NCBI RefSeq assembly: GCF_052162025.1
Contig: NZ_CP197401.1
Span: 2,790,001 to 2,854,000, forward strand
Direction of reading: 5' to 3'
From: Methylobacter sp015476545
GTDB lineage: Bacteria > Pseudomonadota > Gammaproteobacteria > Methylococcales > Methylomonadaceae
Length of the DNA: 64,000 nucleotides
The position numbers and the translations under genes were made by a program. Within the stretch, counting starts at the first letter, position 1; each line of letters begins with the position of its first letter. Positions 8,720 through 17,493 of the stretch are shown here, piece by piece. The notes under the pieces were generated by a model. The model was given only the letters and a program-made list of their open reading frames with translations, did not search any database and was not told where the DNA came from.

Positions 8720-9655
8720 TTATTTATCGCCCAACAAGCGCGTAATCTGTATCGCCGTCTCGAGTGCTCTTTTGCCGGCTTCACCGGACACCAGAGGATT
8801 CTCGCCGGTATGAATGCAATTGATGAAATGCTTGATTTCTTCCAGCAAGGCGTCGCCGCTTTCAAACACAGATTCTTCGGTTTCTATTTCGGGAATACCG
8901 GGGAACATTTCTTTGGTGCCGGTACGGTGCTTGGTCAGAATACGGTTTTGGAAATCGACCGAAACATATGAATCGGGACGGAACATGCGCATTTTGCGCT
9001 CCATCTTCATGCTGATGCGACTGGCGGTCACGTTGGCCACGCAGCCGTTTTTAAATAACAGCCTGGCGTTGGCGATGTCCGTGCCCTGGGTCAGCACCGG
9101 CGTGCCGCTGGCATCGATGCGCTCTACTTCGGAATCTACCAAGGCCAGGATAATATCGATGTCATGAATCATTAAATCCAGCACCACGCTGACATCATTG
9201 GCGCGCGGGTTAAAAGGCGATAAGCGATGAGATTCGATAAACAGCGGCTTTTGTTCGTTATCGAGCCCCAATACGGCCGGATTAAAACGCTCCAGATGCC
9301 CTACCTGCAAAATCAAGTTTTTTGCCCTGGCAATCGCTATCAATTCGTCGGCTTCCTCAACCGTTACGGTAATCGGCTTCTCCACCAGCACATGCGCGCC
9401 ATTTTCAAGAAAATCCTTTGAAACCTCATGATGCAGCGTCGTTGGTACGACAATACTTACGGCATCGACTTCGCCAAGCAGCGGTTTGTAGTCTGTCAGC
9501 GCTTTGGCGCCATATTGCCCGGCAACATCTCTAGCCGCCGCTTCATTAATGTCAACAACAGCAACCAGCTCGCAATCAGGCAATGATGCGTATTTCTGTG
9601 CGTGGAACTTCCCCAAATAGCCTGTACCAATAACAGCGCATTTTATTTTTTTCAT
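8720..9655 (-). CDS. gnnA: Sugar 3-dehydrogenase, GnnA-like (Gfo/Idh/MocA family)
   Basis: A 311-residue NAD-dependent oxidoreductase. It opens with a Rossmann fold motif GTGYLGKFHA (residues 10-19) and carries the family's EKP motif (92-94, in VEKPITVT), followed by GHLERFNPA and DLMIHDIDI in the substrate half. GnnA oxidises the 3'' hydroxyl of UDP-GlcNAc ahead of transamination by GnnB. It begins a gnnA-gnnB-lpxB run with a 57-base gap to gnnB. The remaining early lpx genes (lpxD, fabZ, lpxA) are not in this window. Confidence 0.82.
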   Translation of the reverse strand: MKKIKCAVIGTGYLGKFHAQKYASLPDCELVAVVDINEAAARDVAGQYGAKALTDYKPLLGEVDAVSIVVPTTLHHEVSKDFLENGAHVLVEKPITVTVEEADELIAIARAKNLILQVGHLERFNPAVLGLDNEQKPLFIESHRLSPFNPRANDVSVVLDLMIHDIDIILALVDSEVERIDASGTPVLTQGTDIANARLLFKNGCVANVTASRISMKMERKMRMFRPDSYVSVDFQNRILTKHRTGTKEMFPGIPEIETEESVFESGDALLEEIKHFINCIHTGENPLVSGEAGKRALETAIQITRLLGDK

Positions 9656-9925
9656 GTAATTACTTTATATTTAGTTCAACTTGCACCCCAACAAGAAGGC
9701 TTGATAACAACAGAAATTTCGCGATGTCATCTGCTCTGTTACGGGATAAAACCGGGTATTGTAAACCATCAGCCTATATTCAGAAAATTTTGTACAGCCG
9801 CCCTATTCGCAATAAAGTCAAACACTTTTCAGTTTTATTGCCTCATCTACGAACTTGAGCTGTTAAATAATAATCCAAAGCAAATCGATATTTACAACCC
9901 TAAGACGCAGCCTGTGTAAAAATGA

Positions 9926-11479
9926 TTACGAGTGGGTATGCTGAGACTCTTTTTCTTCCGCAATCTTGCGGGCGCTAATATCGACACCCAAAGTCAAAAT
10001 AACCATCTCGTTATTCTCGTCATTGGATTTCAGTAGCGTGTGCAACCAAGAGACATTCAGCAACTTACTGGATTCAGTCAATAAGAAGCCGTCAACCTGA
10101 AACCGGCCGGAACCCAAATCGCCCGCTCTTAATTGGTTCAACTTGTTTAGGTGCTCCTTGTCCGATTCCGGCAGGAAAGCATCAAACACTTTGCCGATTA
10201 TAGATCGGCTATCGGACTCAAACTCATCAACGCCGGCCTGATTGATGGTTAAAATTATGCCGTTCAATTTTTGGGTAATAATAATAATGGGCGCCGCTTC
10301 AACTAATTGCCGGATAAAATCCCTCTCTTTTCCGAGAGCCTGGCTTTTTTCCAGCAATTTGAGCGTATTACGGCGCACCGCCAACTCCAGAGACTCCAAT
10401 TGGTCCGACAAGGTTAAGGCCGTATCATTTAATTTATCCAACTCATCGTAGCCCAGATTAGAAAAATTTTTTATCGCTATCTGTTGCTTAAATGCCTCGT
10501 ATTGATTCTGCGATAATAAAGGCAAAGCCTGTGAAAGTTTCGTAACGCGGCGCAACAACAAATGCAGAACCACTACCAGCGATATAAGGGAAACCAAAAA
10601 ACTGACAGCCCCCTGAAACCAGACTTGCTTCAGATCATCCTTAAAGCCTTTGAAATCAGCAGTAATGTCATCGACAAACAGAAAAAAGGGCGGCCCTGCC
10701 GCCTCTTGATGAACGGGGAAAACTCTAACCTCAAAAACAGCATTATCCAGTTTTATCGTCTTGCTGTGCTCCAACAGCTCATCAATCTTGAAATGTCTGG
10801 AGATATAGTCATATACCGGTATATTTTTTTCAGGCAATGTCATGCCAGATAGTTTATAAGGCCATTGATGCTCACCTGTCGCTTCATCCATGATTAAAAG
10901 ACCGATATCCGAATGCGTTGCCCGCTTGTATTTAATGATAACGTCGGCAAATGACCGAATGACGCTAAAAGCACCGGTTATTTCGGAGTCTGCCATAACC
11001 GGCGTAATAGTCTGCTGAAAACACGTGTGGGGGCAAAAAATCTGATGCGCCGGCGCTTCATTGCTCAGAACTTGCTTGACGGCCGAATTTACGGCAACCA
11101 GTTGACTGCCCCAGGACTTTACAGGCTGTGCTTGTCTGTCGAAAAAAGTGACATTTTCCATGTCCCAACTGAACTGCCATTTCGACAAAGTTTCATCCAG
11201 CACCGATAATGTTTGGTTTCGCGACTTGTCGTGAGACGAGAGAAGATCGATCAACGACAACAGTTCACCAAATTGCTCTAGCACTAAAAATGAGTCTTCA
11301 GTTAGCGCTATAGCGATATTGATATGATTATTTTGAATTTTTTTTCGGCCTATCTCAAAATTATCTATAGCTTCCAGATAGGAAAAATAGGAAAAAACGC
11401 TATGCAATATCAAAAAGACACTACCAAACAGAATAGCTAACTTCCATCTCAAACTAAAAAAGATTCCCTTGATATGCAT
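9926..11479 (-). CDS. Membrane sensor with periplasmic domain and PAS domain, no output domain
   Basis: A 517-residue protein. A membrane segment (about residues 14-33) precedes a periplasmic domain of about 250 residues with a CPHTC cysteine pair near 149-153. A second membrane segment (about 287-309) leads to a linker with coiled-coil character and a PAS domain (about 390-505) ending VDISARK. The chain stops 12 residues later. Proteins of this build normally go on to GGDEF, EAL or kinase modules, and none is encoded downstream. The start is the ATG at 11479, six bases after the porin stop. An upstream start at 11527 would overlap that gene. It follows the porin and binding-protein genes and probably senses with them. 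Confidence 0.7.
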   Translation of the reverse strand: MHIKGIFFSLRWKLAILFGSVFLILHSVFSYFSYLEAIDNFEIGRKKIQNNHINIAIALTEDSFLVLEQFGELLSLIDLLSSHDKSRNQTLSVLDETLSKWQFSWDMENVTFFDRQAQPVKSWGSQLVAVNSAVKQVLSNEAPAHQIFCPHTCFQQTITPVMADSEITGAFSVIRSFADVIIKYKRATHSDIGLLIMDEATGEHQWPYKLSGMTLPEKNIPVYDYISRHFKIDELLEHSKTIKLDNAVFEVRVFPVHQEAAGPPFFLFVDDITADFKGFKDDLKQVWFQGAVSFLVSLISLVVVLHLLLRRVTKLSQALPLLSQNQYEAFKQQIAIKNFSNLGYDELDKLNDTALTLSDQLESLELAVRRNTLKLLEKSQALGKERDFIRQLVEAAPIIIITQKLNGIILTINQAGVDEFESDSRSIIGKVFDAFLPESDKEHLNKLNQLRAGDLGSGRFQVDGFLLTESSKLLNVSWLHTLLKSNDENNEMVILTLGVDISARKIAEEKESQHTHS

Positions 11480-11487
11480 CTGCTTAA

Positions 11488-12687
11488 CTAAAACCTGAAC
11501 GATAATTGCAATCCATACAAATCCCAATCCTGAATAAGCGAACTGGTGACGGGATTATCCGCCAGAGGCAACCAGGCCGTACCATGAACGCTATGATATT
11601 CTGCTCTTAACATCCACGATGCTGCCGGGTCCCAGCGCAGACCAAACATCCAATCATTAGCATAGGCAATATGATTGGGCAATCTGCTATTAGCAAAGCG
11701 TTGCCCATGCTTATCATCTATATCGTTATAAATAACATCATAACGAACATTCGCTTGCAACTGCGGCAAAATCTGATATCCCCCCTGAATATACCAACTT
11801 TCCGTAATCGATTTAGAATCTGGAAGAGAATTTCCAAAGTCACTGATATTGTTCCAACGGTGGTCAAATTCGCCTGTTAACGAGAATTTTTCACCATTAT
11901 ATTGAGCAGAAAACACTAATGACTGAATATACGCCTCACCGTTTAATAACGTCTCGCCCGCTGCAGGCTGATATTCAAGGTCAATACTTCCGTAACTCAC
12001 AGCAAAAATATATTCTCCACCATTAATCTCATAATTAAGCTGCGCAGCAACAGCCGGCTTCGACTGAAACTCGCCTTTAGCATCAGGACCGAGTATAGAT
12101 GACCGTATCTCGCTGTTATTCCCTAACGGAATCCCGACATTAAGCTTGACGGAAAAATCTCCATAGAGCGTGCGCTGTTCAGCGTAAAGTGAGCCGCCAT
12201 CCGAAGATACCAATAGCGAGCGTGAACGTTCGAAATAGATTCCCTGAGGCAATAATATAGTCGGATGCGTAAAAGAGACATCCCGAGTTTCATTATATAA
12301 ACCGAACGGTGTCTTAATCCGGCCGGCGCGCATGCCGACCCTGCCGCTCTCATAATTCAACAACGCTATGTCAACCAGGCCATAATCAAGGTTTACGCTG
12401 CCCCGGTCCAAATCGCCATTGCGTCGATATAGACCTTGAGCCGTAAACCTTAATCGATCAAGCGGTTGATAGGAGCCATTCAAACCTATTTCGGTCAATC
12501 CGGGACTGATGCCATCGTCACTTTGCCCAAAAATATTATTGTCGGATGAATGAAAAAAGCCCTGCGTTAAAAAACCATGAAACTCAATTTCATCCGGCAT
12601 AATACCGGCTTGTACGATGCCGGACACGCAGAATACGCCCAACAACAAGATGCCGTTATTGGTATTCAAACAAGCGTATTTTTTCAT
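11488..12687 (-). CDS. Outer-membrane beta-barrel (porin-like) protein
   Basis: A 399-residue exported protein. A signal peptide (about residues 1-27, ending VQAG) precedes FHGFLTQGFF, typical of the first strand of porin-like barrels. Alternating hydrophobic and polar strands follow, with MRAGRIKTPFGLYNETRD near residue 120, a motif seen in phosphate-selective and DcaP-like porins. It ends LQLSFRF with the C-terminal phenylalanine recognised by the BAM machinery. Its start overlaps the end of the binding-protein gene by 32 bases, so the two are translated together. The ligand is unknown. Confidence 0.75.
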   Translation of the reverse strand: MKKYACLNTNNGILLLGVFCVSGIVQAGIMPDEIEFHGFLTQGFFHSSDNNIFGQSDDGISPGLTEIGLNGSYQPLDRLRFTAQGLYRRNGDLDRGSVNLDYGLVDIALLNYESGRVGMRAGRIKTPFGLYNETRDVSFTHPTILLPQGIYFERSRSLLVSSDGGSLYAEQRTLYGDFSVKLNVGIPLGNNSEIRSSILGPDAKGEFQSKPAVAAQLNYEINGGEYIFAVSYGSIDLEYQPAAGETLLNGEAYIQSLVFSAQYNGEKFSLTGEFDHRWNNISDFGNSLPDSKSITESWYIQGGYQILPQLQANVRYDVIYNDIDDKHGQRFANSRLPNHIAYANDWMFGLRWDPAASWMLRAEYHSVHGTAWLPLADNPVTSSLIQDWDLYGLQLSFRF

Positions 12688-13111
12688 TGTCCGGCCTGCT
12701 ATTTAAATACCCGATTGCATAAGGGGTATTCGCTATTTTATCAATCATTTCCTGTTCTGAATCCAACTGAACGGGTGTCGCGCCTGTCCCTGAAAAAAGC
12801 ATTCTGTCCCATATCCTCCTGAGTTGATGAGGAAACATATCAAGATTATTTTTAACGAAATCCTTATGCAGGAGGTCAGTGTCAGATAGAGTAAAGACCT
12901 TTATTTGCTCGCCATTAGGCCAGAATCGTTGCCGCATCATAAAGATGGCGCGCGCATCTGCCAGCGTATATTGCTTTGAGGGTACTGTTTGATTGACAAC
13001 TATTTCAGCCGCATTGACCGAGGAACTACCGATTGCCGAGACGATAATGCCGACTTTTATGAAACTGGTGAGTTTTTCATAGACATACGGATGCAACGTA
13101 AAAAGTTCCAT
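12656..13111 (-). CDS. Short periplasmic phosphate-binding-like (PBP-like) protein
   Basis: A 151-residue protein with an N-terminal hydrophobic export segment (about residues 14-36, ending SSVNAAE). The mature part follows the pattern of short PstS-like domains: YTLADARAIFMMRQRFWPNG near residue 52, FVKNNLDMFPHQLRRIWDRMLFSGTG near residue 85, and a C-terminal NTPYAIGYL segment. At half the length of a true PstS it lacks the second lobe. Such proteins recur beside porin and GGDEF sensor genes, where they are thought to feed a signal rather than a transporter. First gene of a three-gene operon. Confidence 0.68.
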   Translation of the reverse strand: MELFTLHPYVYEKLTSFIKVGIIVSAIGSSSVNAAEIVVNQTVPSKQYTLADARAIFMMRQRFWPNGEQIKVFTLSDTDLLHKDFVKNNLDMFPHQLRRIWDRMLFSGTGATPVQLDSEQEMIDKIANTPYAIGYLNSRPDNEKIRLFEYQ

Positions 13112-13228
13112 TAATTTCTATCTAACCGCATGAGCCTCTATAGACGCGTTTACCAACTCTGATTCTAGTGTTTGCAGCTACCTATTCTCACTTCTAACAC
13201 TAAAAACAAAAAGTCCGTACGCCAAGGT

Positions 13229-13732
13229 CTAATGCCAGCCCCCATATTGCTTAGTAGGATCGCCCTTGAAACCGGCTGTCGTGTTTTTGCCGCTAGCCGT
13301 TTTGCTTTGTGAAATTGCGTTGATCGCTGCTCTGGCCATGTTTTCTTTGGTTACGCCGCCCAGATCTCGTGCTGAGCGCACCACTAATGAAGACATGGGG
13401 GTGATATCTTGCTTCACTGCCATAGGGTCGAGGACTACTGCTTCCAATAATTCATCGTGCCCCTCAATTTCTAGAAAAACCGGATAAGCGGTATTAGCCG
13501 GAATATCCGCCGAGTATCTGGAGTCTCCGTTAAGTGTTACCAAGGTTATTGCGGCGCCATTTTTATCCTTGATTATAACCTTACCACTGGTTATCGGCCC
13601 GTCTCTATCTGTGACAATTCCCTCAATACGGGAATAATTTCCAGCAGCCCCCCCCTTATCATTTGATGACTCGCCGCAACCGCCTAAAAGCAGCAGCATC
13701 GCAACAATGGCAAATTGAAACATGTATTTCAT
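13229..13732 (-). CDS. Small lipoprotein coupled to copA
   Basis: A 167-residue lipoprotein. The leader MKYMFQFAIVAMLLLLGGC carries a lipobox LGGC with the lipidated cysteine at residue 19. After a Ser/Gly linker, residues 34-90 look like a small beta-sandwich of the carboxypeptidase-regulatory or transthyretin-like kind (IEGIVTDRDGPITSGKVIIKD). The C-terminal third is helical and ends in a Gly/Trp/His tail. The start codon overlaps the copA stop (TAATG), so it is translationally coupled to the copper ATPase. Function unknown. A periplasmic role in copper handling is only suggested by position. Confidence 0.65.
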   Translation of the reverse strand: MKYMFQFAIVAMLLLLGGCGESSNDKGGAAGNYSRIEGIVTDRDGPITSGKVIIKDKNGAAITLVTLNGDSRYSADIPANTAYPVFLEIEGHDELLEAVVLDPMAVKQDITPMSSLVVRSARDLGGVTKENMARAAINAISQSKTASGKNTTAGFKGDPTKQYGGWH

Positions 13733-15987
13733 TATTTACTCTCACTGAACTTTGTCCAACGCAAACGGTTGGCGTTTGAAACCACAGTCACAGAAGACAT
13801 AGCCATTGCTGCGCCTGCAATCATCGGATTCAATAAAATTCCAAATAGCGGATATAGCAGGCCTGCCGCGACAGGAATACTGATTGTATTATAGAAAAAA
13901 GCGCCTAGCAGATTCTGTTTTATATTGACCAAAGTGGCTTTGGACAATTCGACAGCTTCAGGCACTTTCAATAACGAACCCTGCAAAATTACCACATCGG
14001 CGCTCTCAATCGCGACATCGGTACCGGTACCGATAGCCAGCCCGACATCGGCCTGAGCCAATGCAGGCGCATCATTAATGCCGTCGCCGACCATGCCGAC
14101 GATTTCCCCTTGCTGCTGCAACGCTTTCACCACCGCCGCCTTATCCTGCGGCAATACCTGAGCCCTCACTTCAGAAATGCCTGCCTGGCGCGCAATGGCC
14201 TGGGCTGTGACTTCATTGTCGCCCGTCACCATTATCAGACGGATGCCCTGGCTTTTCATAAGCCGTACAGCTTCCGCCGAATCTGCCTTAATAGGGTCGG
14301 AAACGGCGATAATGCCGACGACTTTCTGATCCACTGCCAACAGCATCGGCGTCTGACCCAACGCTGCAAGCTTTTCCAGCTTGCTATTATGCCTGGAATA
14401 TTTAATACCTTTCTGATCCATCAAGGCCCTGTTGCCGAACAGTACGGACTGTTCATTAAGCTGCGCCGCTACGCCATGCCCTATAACCGCCTCAAACTTT
14501 CTGGCTTTTTCCAGCTTGAGCTTTCTTTCTTCCGCGGCTGATAAAATAGCTGCCGCCAACGGATGCTCAGAGCCTGCTTCAAGGCTTGCAGCCCATCGCA
14601 AGATCACCTCGTCGCTGTAATCGCCTATCGGTTCAATAGCTGAAACAACGGGTTTGCCCTCAGTCACGGTGCCAGTTTTATCAAGGACTATACAGGTCAG
14701 CTTGCCTGCCGTCTGCAATGCCTCGCCATTGCGAATCAAAATCCCTGATTGGGCGGCTCTGCCGACTGCGACCATGACCGAAATGGGCGTCGCCAACCCC
14801 AGCGCGCACGGACAGGCAATAACCAGAACCGTCATGGATGTCACGAAGGCGTAACCCAATGCGGGTTCAGGCCCCCATGCGTACCAGATCAAGAACGTCA
14901 TCAGTGAAAGTGCGACCACTGACGGCACAAAAACAGCCGAGATCTTGTCCGCTAAGCGGGCGATTTCAGGTTTGCTGCTCTGCGCCTGACGCACGCTTTT
15001 AATGATTTGTGCCAATGCGGTATCGCGGCCAATGCGCGTTGCTTTGAACAGGAAGCTGCCGTTCTGGTTTATTGTGCCGGCGGCAACCTCTGACCCAGCT
15101 ATTTTTTCTACCGGCAGCGGCTCGCCTGTCAACATGGATTCATCAACAGTGGAATGCCCTTCAAGCAGTACGCCGTCCACCGCGATTTTTTCGCCGGGCC
15201 TTACTCTCAAGGTTTCGCCCAGTCCCACCTGCTCAATGGGAATATCCGTTTCCACGCCATTTCTGATCACGCGCGCCGTACGCGGCTGTAGACCGATTAA
15301 CTGGCGAATGGCGCCGGAGGTCTTGCCCCTTGCCCGCATTTCCAGCGCGGACCCGAGATTGATAAAGGCCAGAATGACCACAGCCGCTTCAAAGTAAGCA
15401 TGTTGAGCCAGAGAAGGCAGCGTGTCGGAATAGTCGATTATGATGGTGGAATAAAGCCACGCCGAGCCCGTACCTAATGCGATCAGCGTATCCATATTGG
15501 CCTGGCCCAAACGTAACAGCTTGATGGCGCCACTGAAGAAATGGCCGCCCGAATAAAACAGGATAGCAAAGGTAATCAGCGCGACTTCCGGCCAGAACCA
15601 CTGCCCTGTCGCCGAACCGATTTCCGGCAGCCAGCCGAAATGATCGCCGAGCATGAGCGGCAGGCCGATAACTGCGGACACGGCTGCTTTCTTCATCAGA
15701 TTCCGGTAGCGTTGCAGTTCCAGTTCTTCCTGCTCGGTTATATCTTCGAGACCCTCCATCACCGCTGCGTCATAACCGGCTTCCCTGGCAGCCCGCGTTA
15801 AAACGTCGGGATCGGCCTGCCCTTTCACCATTGCCGAGTGATCGGCAAAATTAACGCTGACCGATGTCACGCCGTCTACCGCTGCCAAAGCACTCTCAAC
15901 AGCACTCACGCAGCCCGCGCAGCGCATGCCCAGAATTGACAGCCGCAATTCTTTCTCTGTCATATTAGAAGTCACTTGCGCGTTCAT
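13732..15987 (-). CDS. copA: Copper-exporting P-type ATPase CopA
   Basis: A P1B-type ATPase that pumps Cu(I) from the cytoplasm. The 751 residues hold one N-terminal heavy-metal-associated domain with GMRCAGC (Cys23 and Cys26), paired membrane helices from about residue 98, the actuator TGEP (287-290), the transmembrane metal site CPC (392-394, in IACPCALG), the phosphorylation motif DKTGT (436-440) and GDGINDAPAL in the hinge. The CPC plus CAGC pattern fits Cu(I), with Ag(I) possible. It follows copZ by 48 bases and overlaps the lipoprotein gene by one base. Confidence 0.95.
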   Translation of the reverse strand: MNAQVTSNMTEKELRLSILGMRCAGCVSAVESALAAVDGVTSVSVNFADHSAMVKGQADPDVLTRAAREAGYDAAVMEGLEDITEQEELELQRYRNLMKKAAVSAVIGLPLMLGDHFGWLPEIGSATGQWFWPEVALITFAILFYSGGHFFSGAIKLLRLGQANMDTLIALGTGSAWLYSTIIIDYSDTLPSLAQHAYFEAAVVILAFINLGSALEMRARGKTSGAIRQLIGLQPRTARVIRNGVETDIPIEQVGLGETLRVRPGEKIAVDGVLLEGHSTVDESMLTGEPLPVEKIAGSEVAAGTINQNGSFLFKATRIGRDTALAQIIKSVRQAQSSKPEIARLADKISAVFVPSVVALSLMTFLIWYAWGPEPALGYAFVTSMTVLVIACPCALGLATPISVMVAVGRAAQSGILIRNGEALQTAGKLTCIVLDKTGTVTEGKPVVSAIEPIGDYSDEVILRWAASLEAGSEHPLAAAILSAAEERKLKLEKARKFEAVIGHGVAAQLNEQSVLFGNRALMDQKGIKYSRHNSKLEKLAALGQTPMLLAVDQKVVGIIAVSDPIKADSAEAVRLMKSQGIRLIMVTGDNEVTAQAIARQAGISEVRAQVLPQDKAAVVKALQQQGEIVGMVGDGINDAPALAQADVGLAIGTGTDVAIESADVVILQGSLLKVPEAVELSKATLVNIKQNLLGAFFYNTISIPVAAGLLYPLFGILLNPMIAGAAMAMSSVTVVSNANRLRWTKFSESK

Positions 15988-16035
15988 AAATTACCCGGCC
16001 TGATAAAGATGTTTATCCACTAATAACAGCTACCG

Positions 16036-16245
16036 CTACTCTACGCTAAAGCCTGCTTCAGTAATGGCTTCCTCAATCGCATCCAGATCCGTTTTTTCAG
16101 CGTCATATTCAACGCTGACTTCATTATCTTTGGCGGATGCTTTAACCGATAAAACACCTTCGACAGCCTTCAGCTTGTTTGTTACATTCGATTCGCAACC
16201 ACCGCATTTCATGCCGGTGACAGTTAATGTTACTGATTCAGTCAT
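16036..16245 (-). CDS. copZ: Copper chaperone CopZ-like (heavy-metal-associated domain)
   Basis: A 69-residue single HMA-domain protein. GMKCGGCE supplies the two metal-binding cysteines (Cys14, Cys17), and the beta-alpha-beta-beta-alpha-beta fold is readable as SVTLTVTG, the helix after the Cys pair, VSVEYDAE and the end AGFSVE. It should carry Cu(I) to the N-terminal domain of CopA. It is the promoter-proximal gene of copZ-copA-lipoprotein, with a CTCC-complement Shine-Dalgarno (AAGGAGAG) before its ATG. No CueR-type regulator is adjacent. Confidence 0.9.
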   Translation of the reverse strand: MTESVTLTVTGMKCGGCESNVTNKLKAVEGVLSVKASAKDNEVSVEYDAEKTDLDAIEEAITEAGFSVE

Positions 16246-16861
16246 TTCGCTCTCCTTAAATAATACTTTTCATCTTTAATATCATACTCGACTGGCAGCC
16301 GATAAGCATGATGTAAATTGACCGTTCCAATATGTTCGTTTGCTTTGCTATTTATCCTGATCATATTAACAGGGAAATATATTATTCCCGCTGAAAATCA
16401 AAGCTTCAAGTCTACCTTATCAGCCGGCTTTTTGATTCAAACAATAAATTTTGTTCCAATATTCAAAATTTAGTTTCTTACCTTGGATTAAAAGAATTAA
16501 AACGCTAGGTAAATATACTAATTGTAATGTCCTTATCGAACAGACCAAACCCTTTTTCAAATTAATATATTGTCCAGCCTGGGCAGTATCGGACGTATTG
16601 CAATAAAGAAGCGCTTGCCCAGTCAGCATTGACGTGCGGCATGACTTCGGCCATATTAACGGGCGAAGAGCCAACCGGAGAAGTGCAGCAATGCATTATC
16701 AACTATAATGACTGGAACATTTCGGCCAGACCATGGCTTTTCATGATCTGGATCTAAAGTTTTTTAGCAAAACCTATATCTAAGTATCAACTGGGCAAAA
16801 GATGTTCTGAGCAACATCATCTTTGATATAAACTGCCCGGCTTCCACATCGATAAATAACC
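16246..16861. other. Gene-poor intergenic stretch between copZ and hflD
   Basis: About 615 bases between divergent genes. The left part must hold the copZ promoter and the right part the hflD promoter. I see no RNA gene or clear terminator. The only protein-like signal is an open frame at 16566-16757, described separately. An open frame on the other strand at 16420-16674 reads as low-complexity antisense sequence and is not called. Confidence 0.6.
16566..16757 (+). pseudogene. Possible gene remnant or small ORF of unknown function
   Basis: An open frame of 63 codons without an initiating ATG at its left end. It reads convincingly as protein, with segments such as ALTCGMTSAILTGEEPTG and CIINYNDWNISARPW, and ends at a TAA. 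An in-frame ATG near 16640 would give 38 residues. The frame is closed upstream by a stop at 16563, so it may be the C-terminal relic of a longer cysteine-containing protein or a tiny intact gene. I do not recognise the family. Confidence 0.3.
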
Positions 16862-17485
16862 ATGCAATTAAACACGATTACCAACCAAACTATTGCGCTT
16901 GCCGGCATTGCGCAAGCAGCGGCGCTGGTTCAACAACTGGCAACAACCGGCACGGCCGATGCCGCCGCCATGGAAGCCAGCATTACCAGTATTTTAAAAA
17001 TCGATTCCGATAGCGTTTCCGATGTTTATGGCGGTCTGTCCGGTGTAAAACTAGGGCTTGAACAACTTAATGAGCAAATGACCGGTTATAAAATTGTCAA
17101 CCCTGAACAGGCGCGTTATTCCGCGTCCCTGGTTTTTCTGGAGAAGCAACTGTCCAGCCGTCCGGACATGATCAAGGCCATACGAAACGGCGTGGAAAAA
17201 GCCCAGATCCAAAGCGGGCATTTCGAACCGATGCATGAAAATGTACTGGCCAACCTTGGCGAGATATACCACAGCACCATCAGCACCCTGCAGCCGAGAA
17301 TCATGGTCAATGGCAATCCGGCCTATATATCCCGGCCCGACATAGTCAATAAAATACGCGCATTGCTGCTGGCAGGCATTCGCTCGGCCATATTATGGAA
17401 ACAATGCGGCGGCACCCGTTGGAAATTTCTGTTTTTCCGCAAAAAAATTCAAACCGAACTGGCAAGCCTGCTGAAACAAGTTTAA
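16862..17485 (+). CDS. hflD: HflD (lysogenisation regulator homologue, DUF489)
   Basis: HflD in E. coli is a peripheral membrane protein that reduces phage lambda CII activity. Its native role is unclear. The 207-residue protein has the family features: N-terminal QTIALAGIAQAAALVQQLA (residues 9-27), GLSGVKLGLEQL near residue 58, a central ARYSASLVFLEKQL helix, NLGEIYHSTISTLQPRIMVNG near residue 130, and VNKIRALLLAGIRSAILW near residue 165. Length matches. It usually lies between mnmA and purB. Here it is about 41 kb away from that pair and stands directly before an ABC transporter operon (gap 8 bases). Confidence 0.9.
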   Translation: MQLNTITNQTIALAGIAQAAALVQQLATTGTADAAAMEASITSILKIDSDSVSDVYGGLSGVKLGLEQLNEQMTGYKIVNPEQARYSASLVFLEKQLSSRPDMIKAIRNGVEKAQIQSGHFEPMHENVLANLGEIYHSTISTLQPRIMVNGNPAYISRPDIVNKIRALLLAGIRSAILWKQCGGTRWKFLFFRKKIQTELASLLKQV

Positions 17486-17493
17486 CCGCCAAC

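Noticed and set aside
16420..16674. 84-residue open frame on the minus strand
   Set aside because: Composition and lack of a ribosome binding site suggest antisense of the plus-strand remnant, without protein-like motifs.
17395..17493. Extended N-terminus of the GldA-like ATPase
   Set aside because: The extra 33 residues overlap hflD in another frame and do not resemble an ATPase start. An ATG at 17494 fits.
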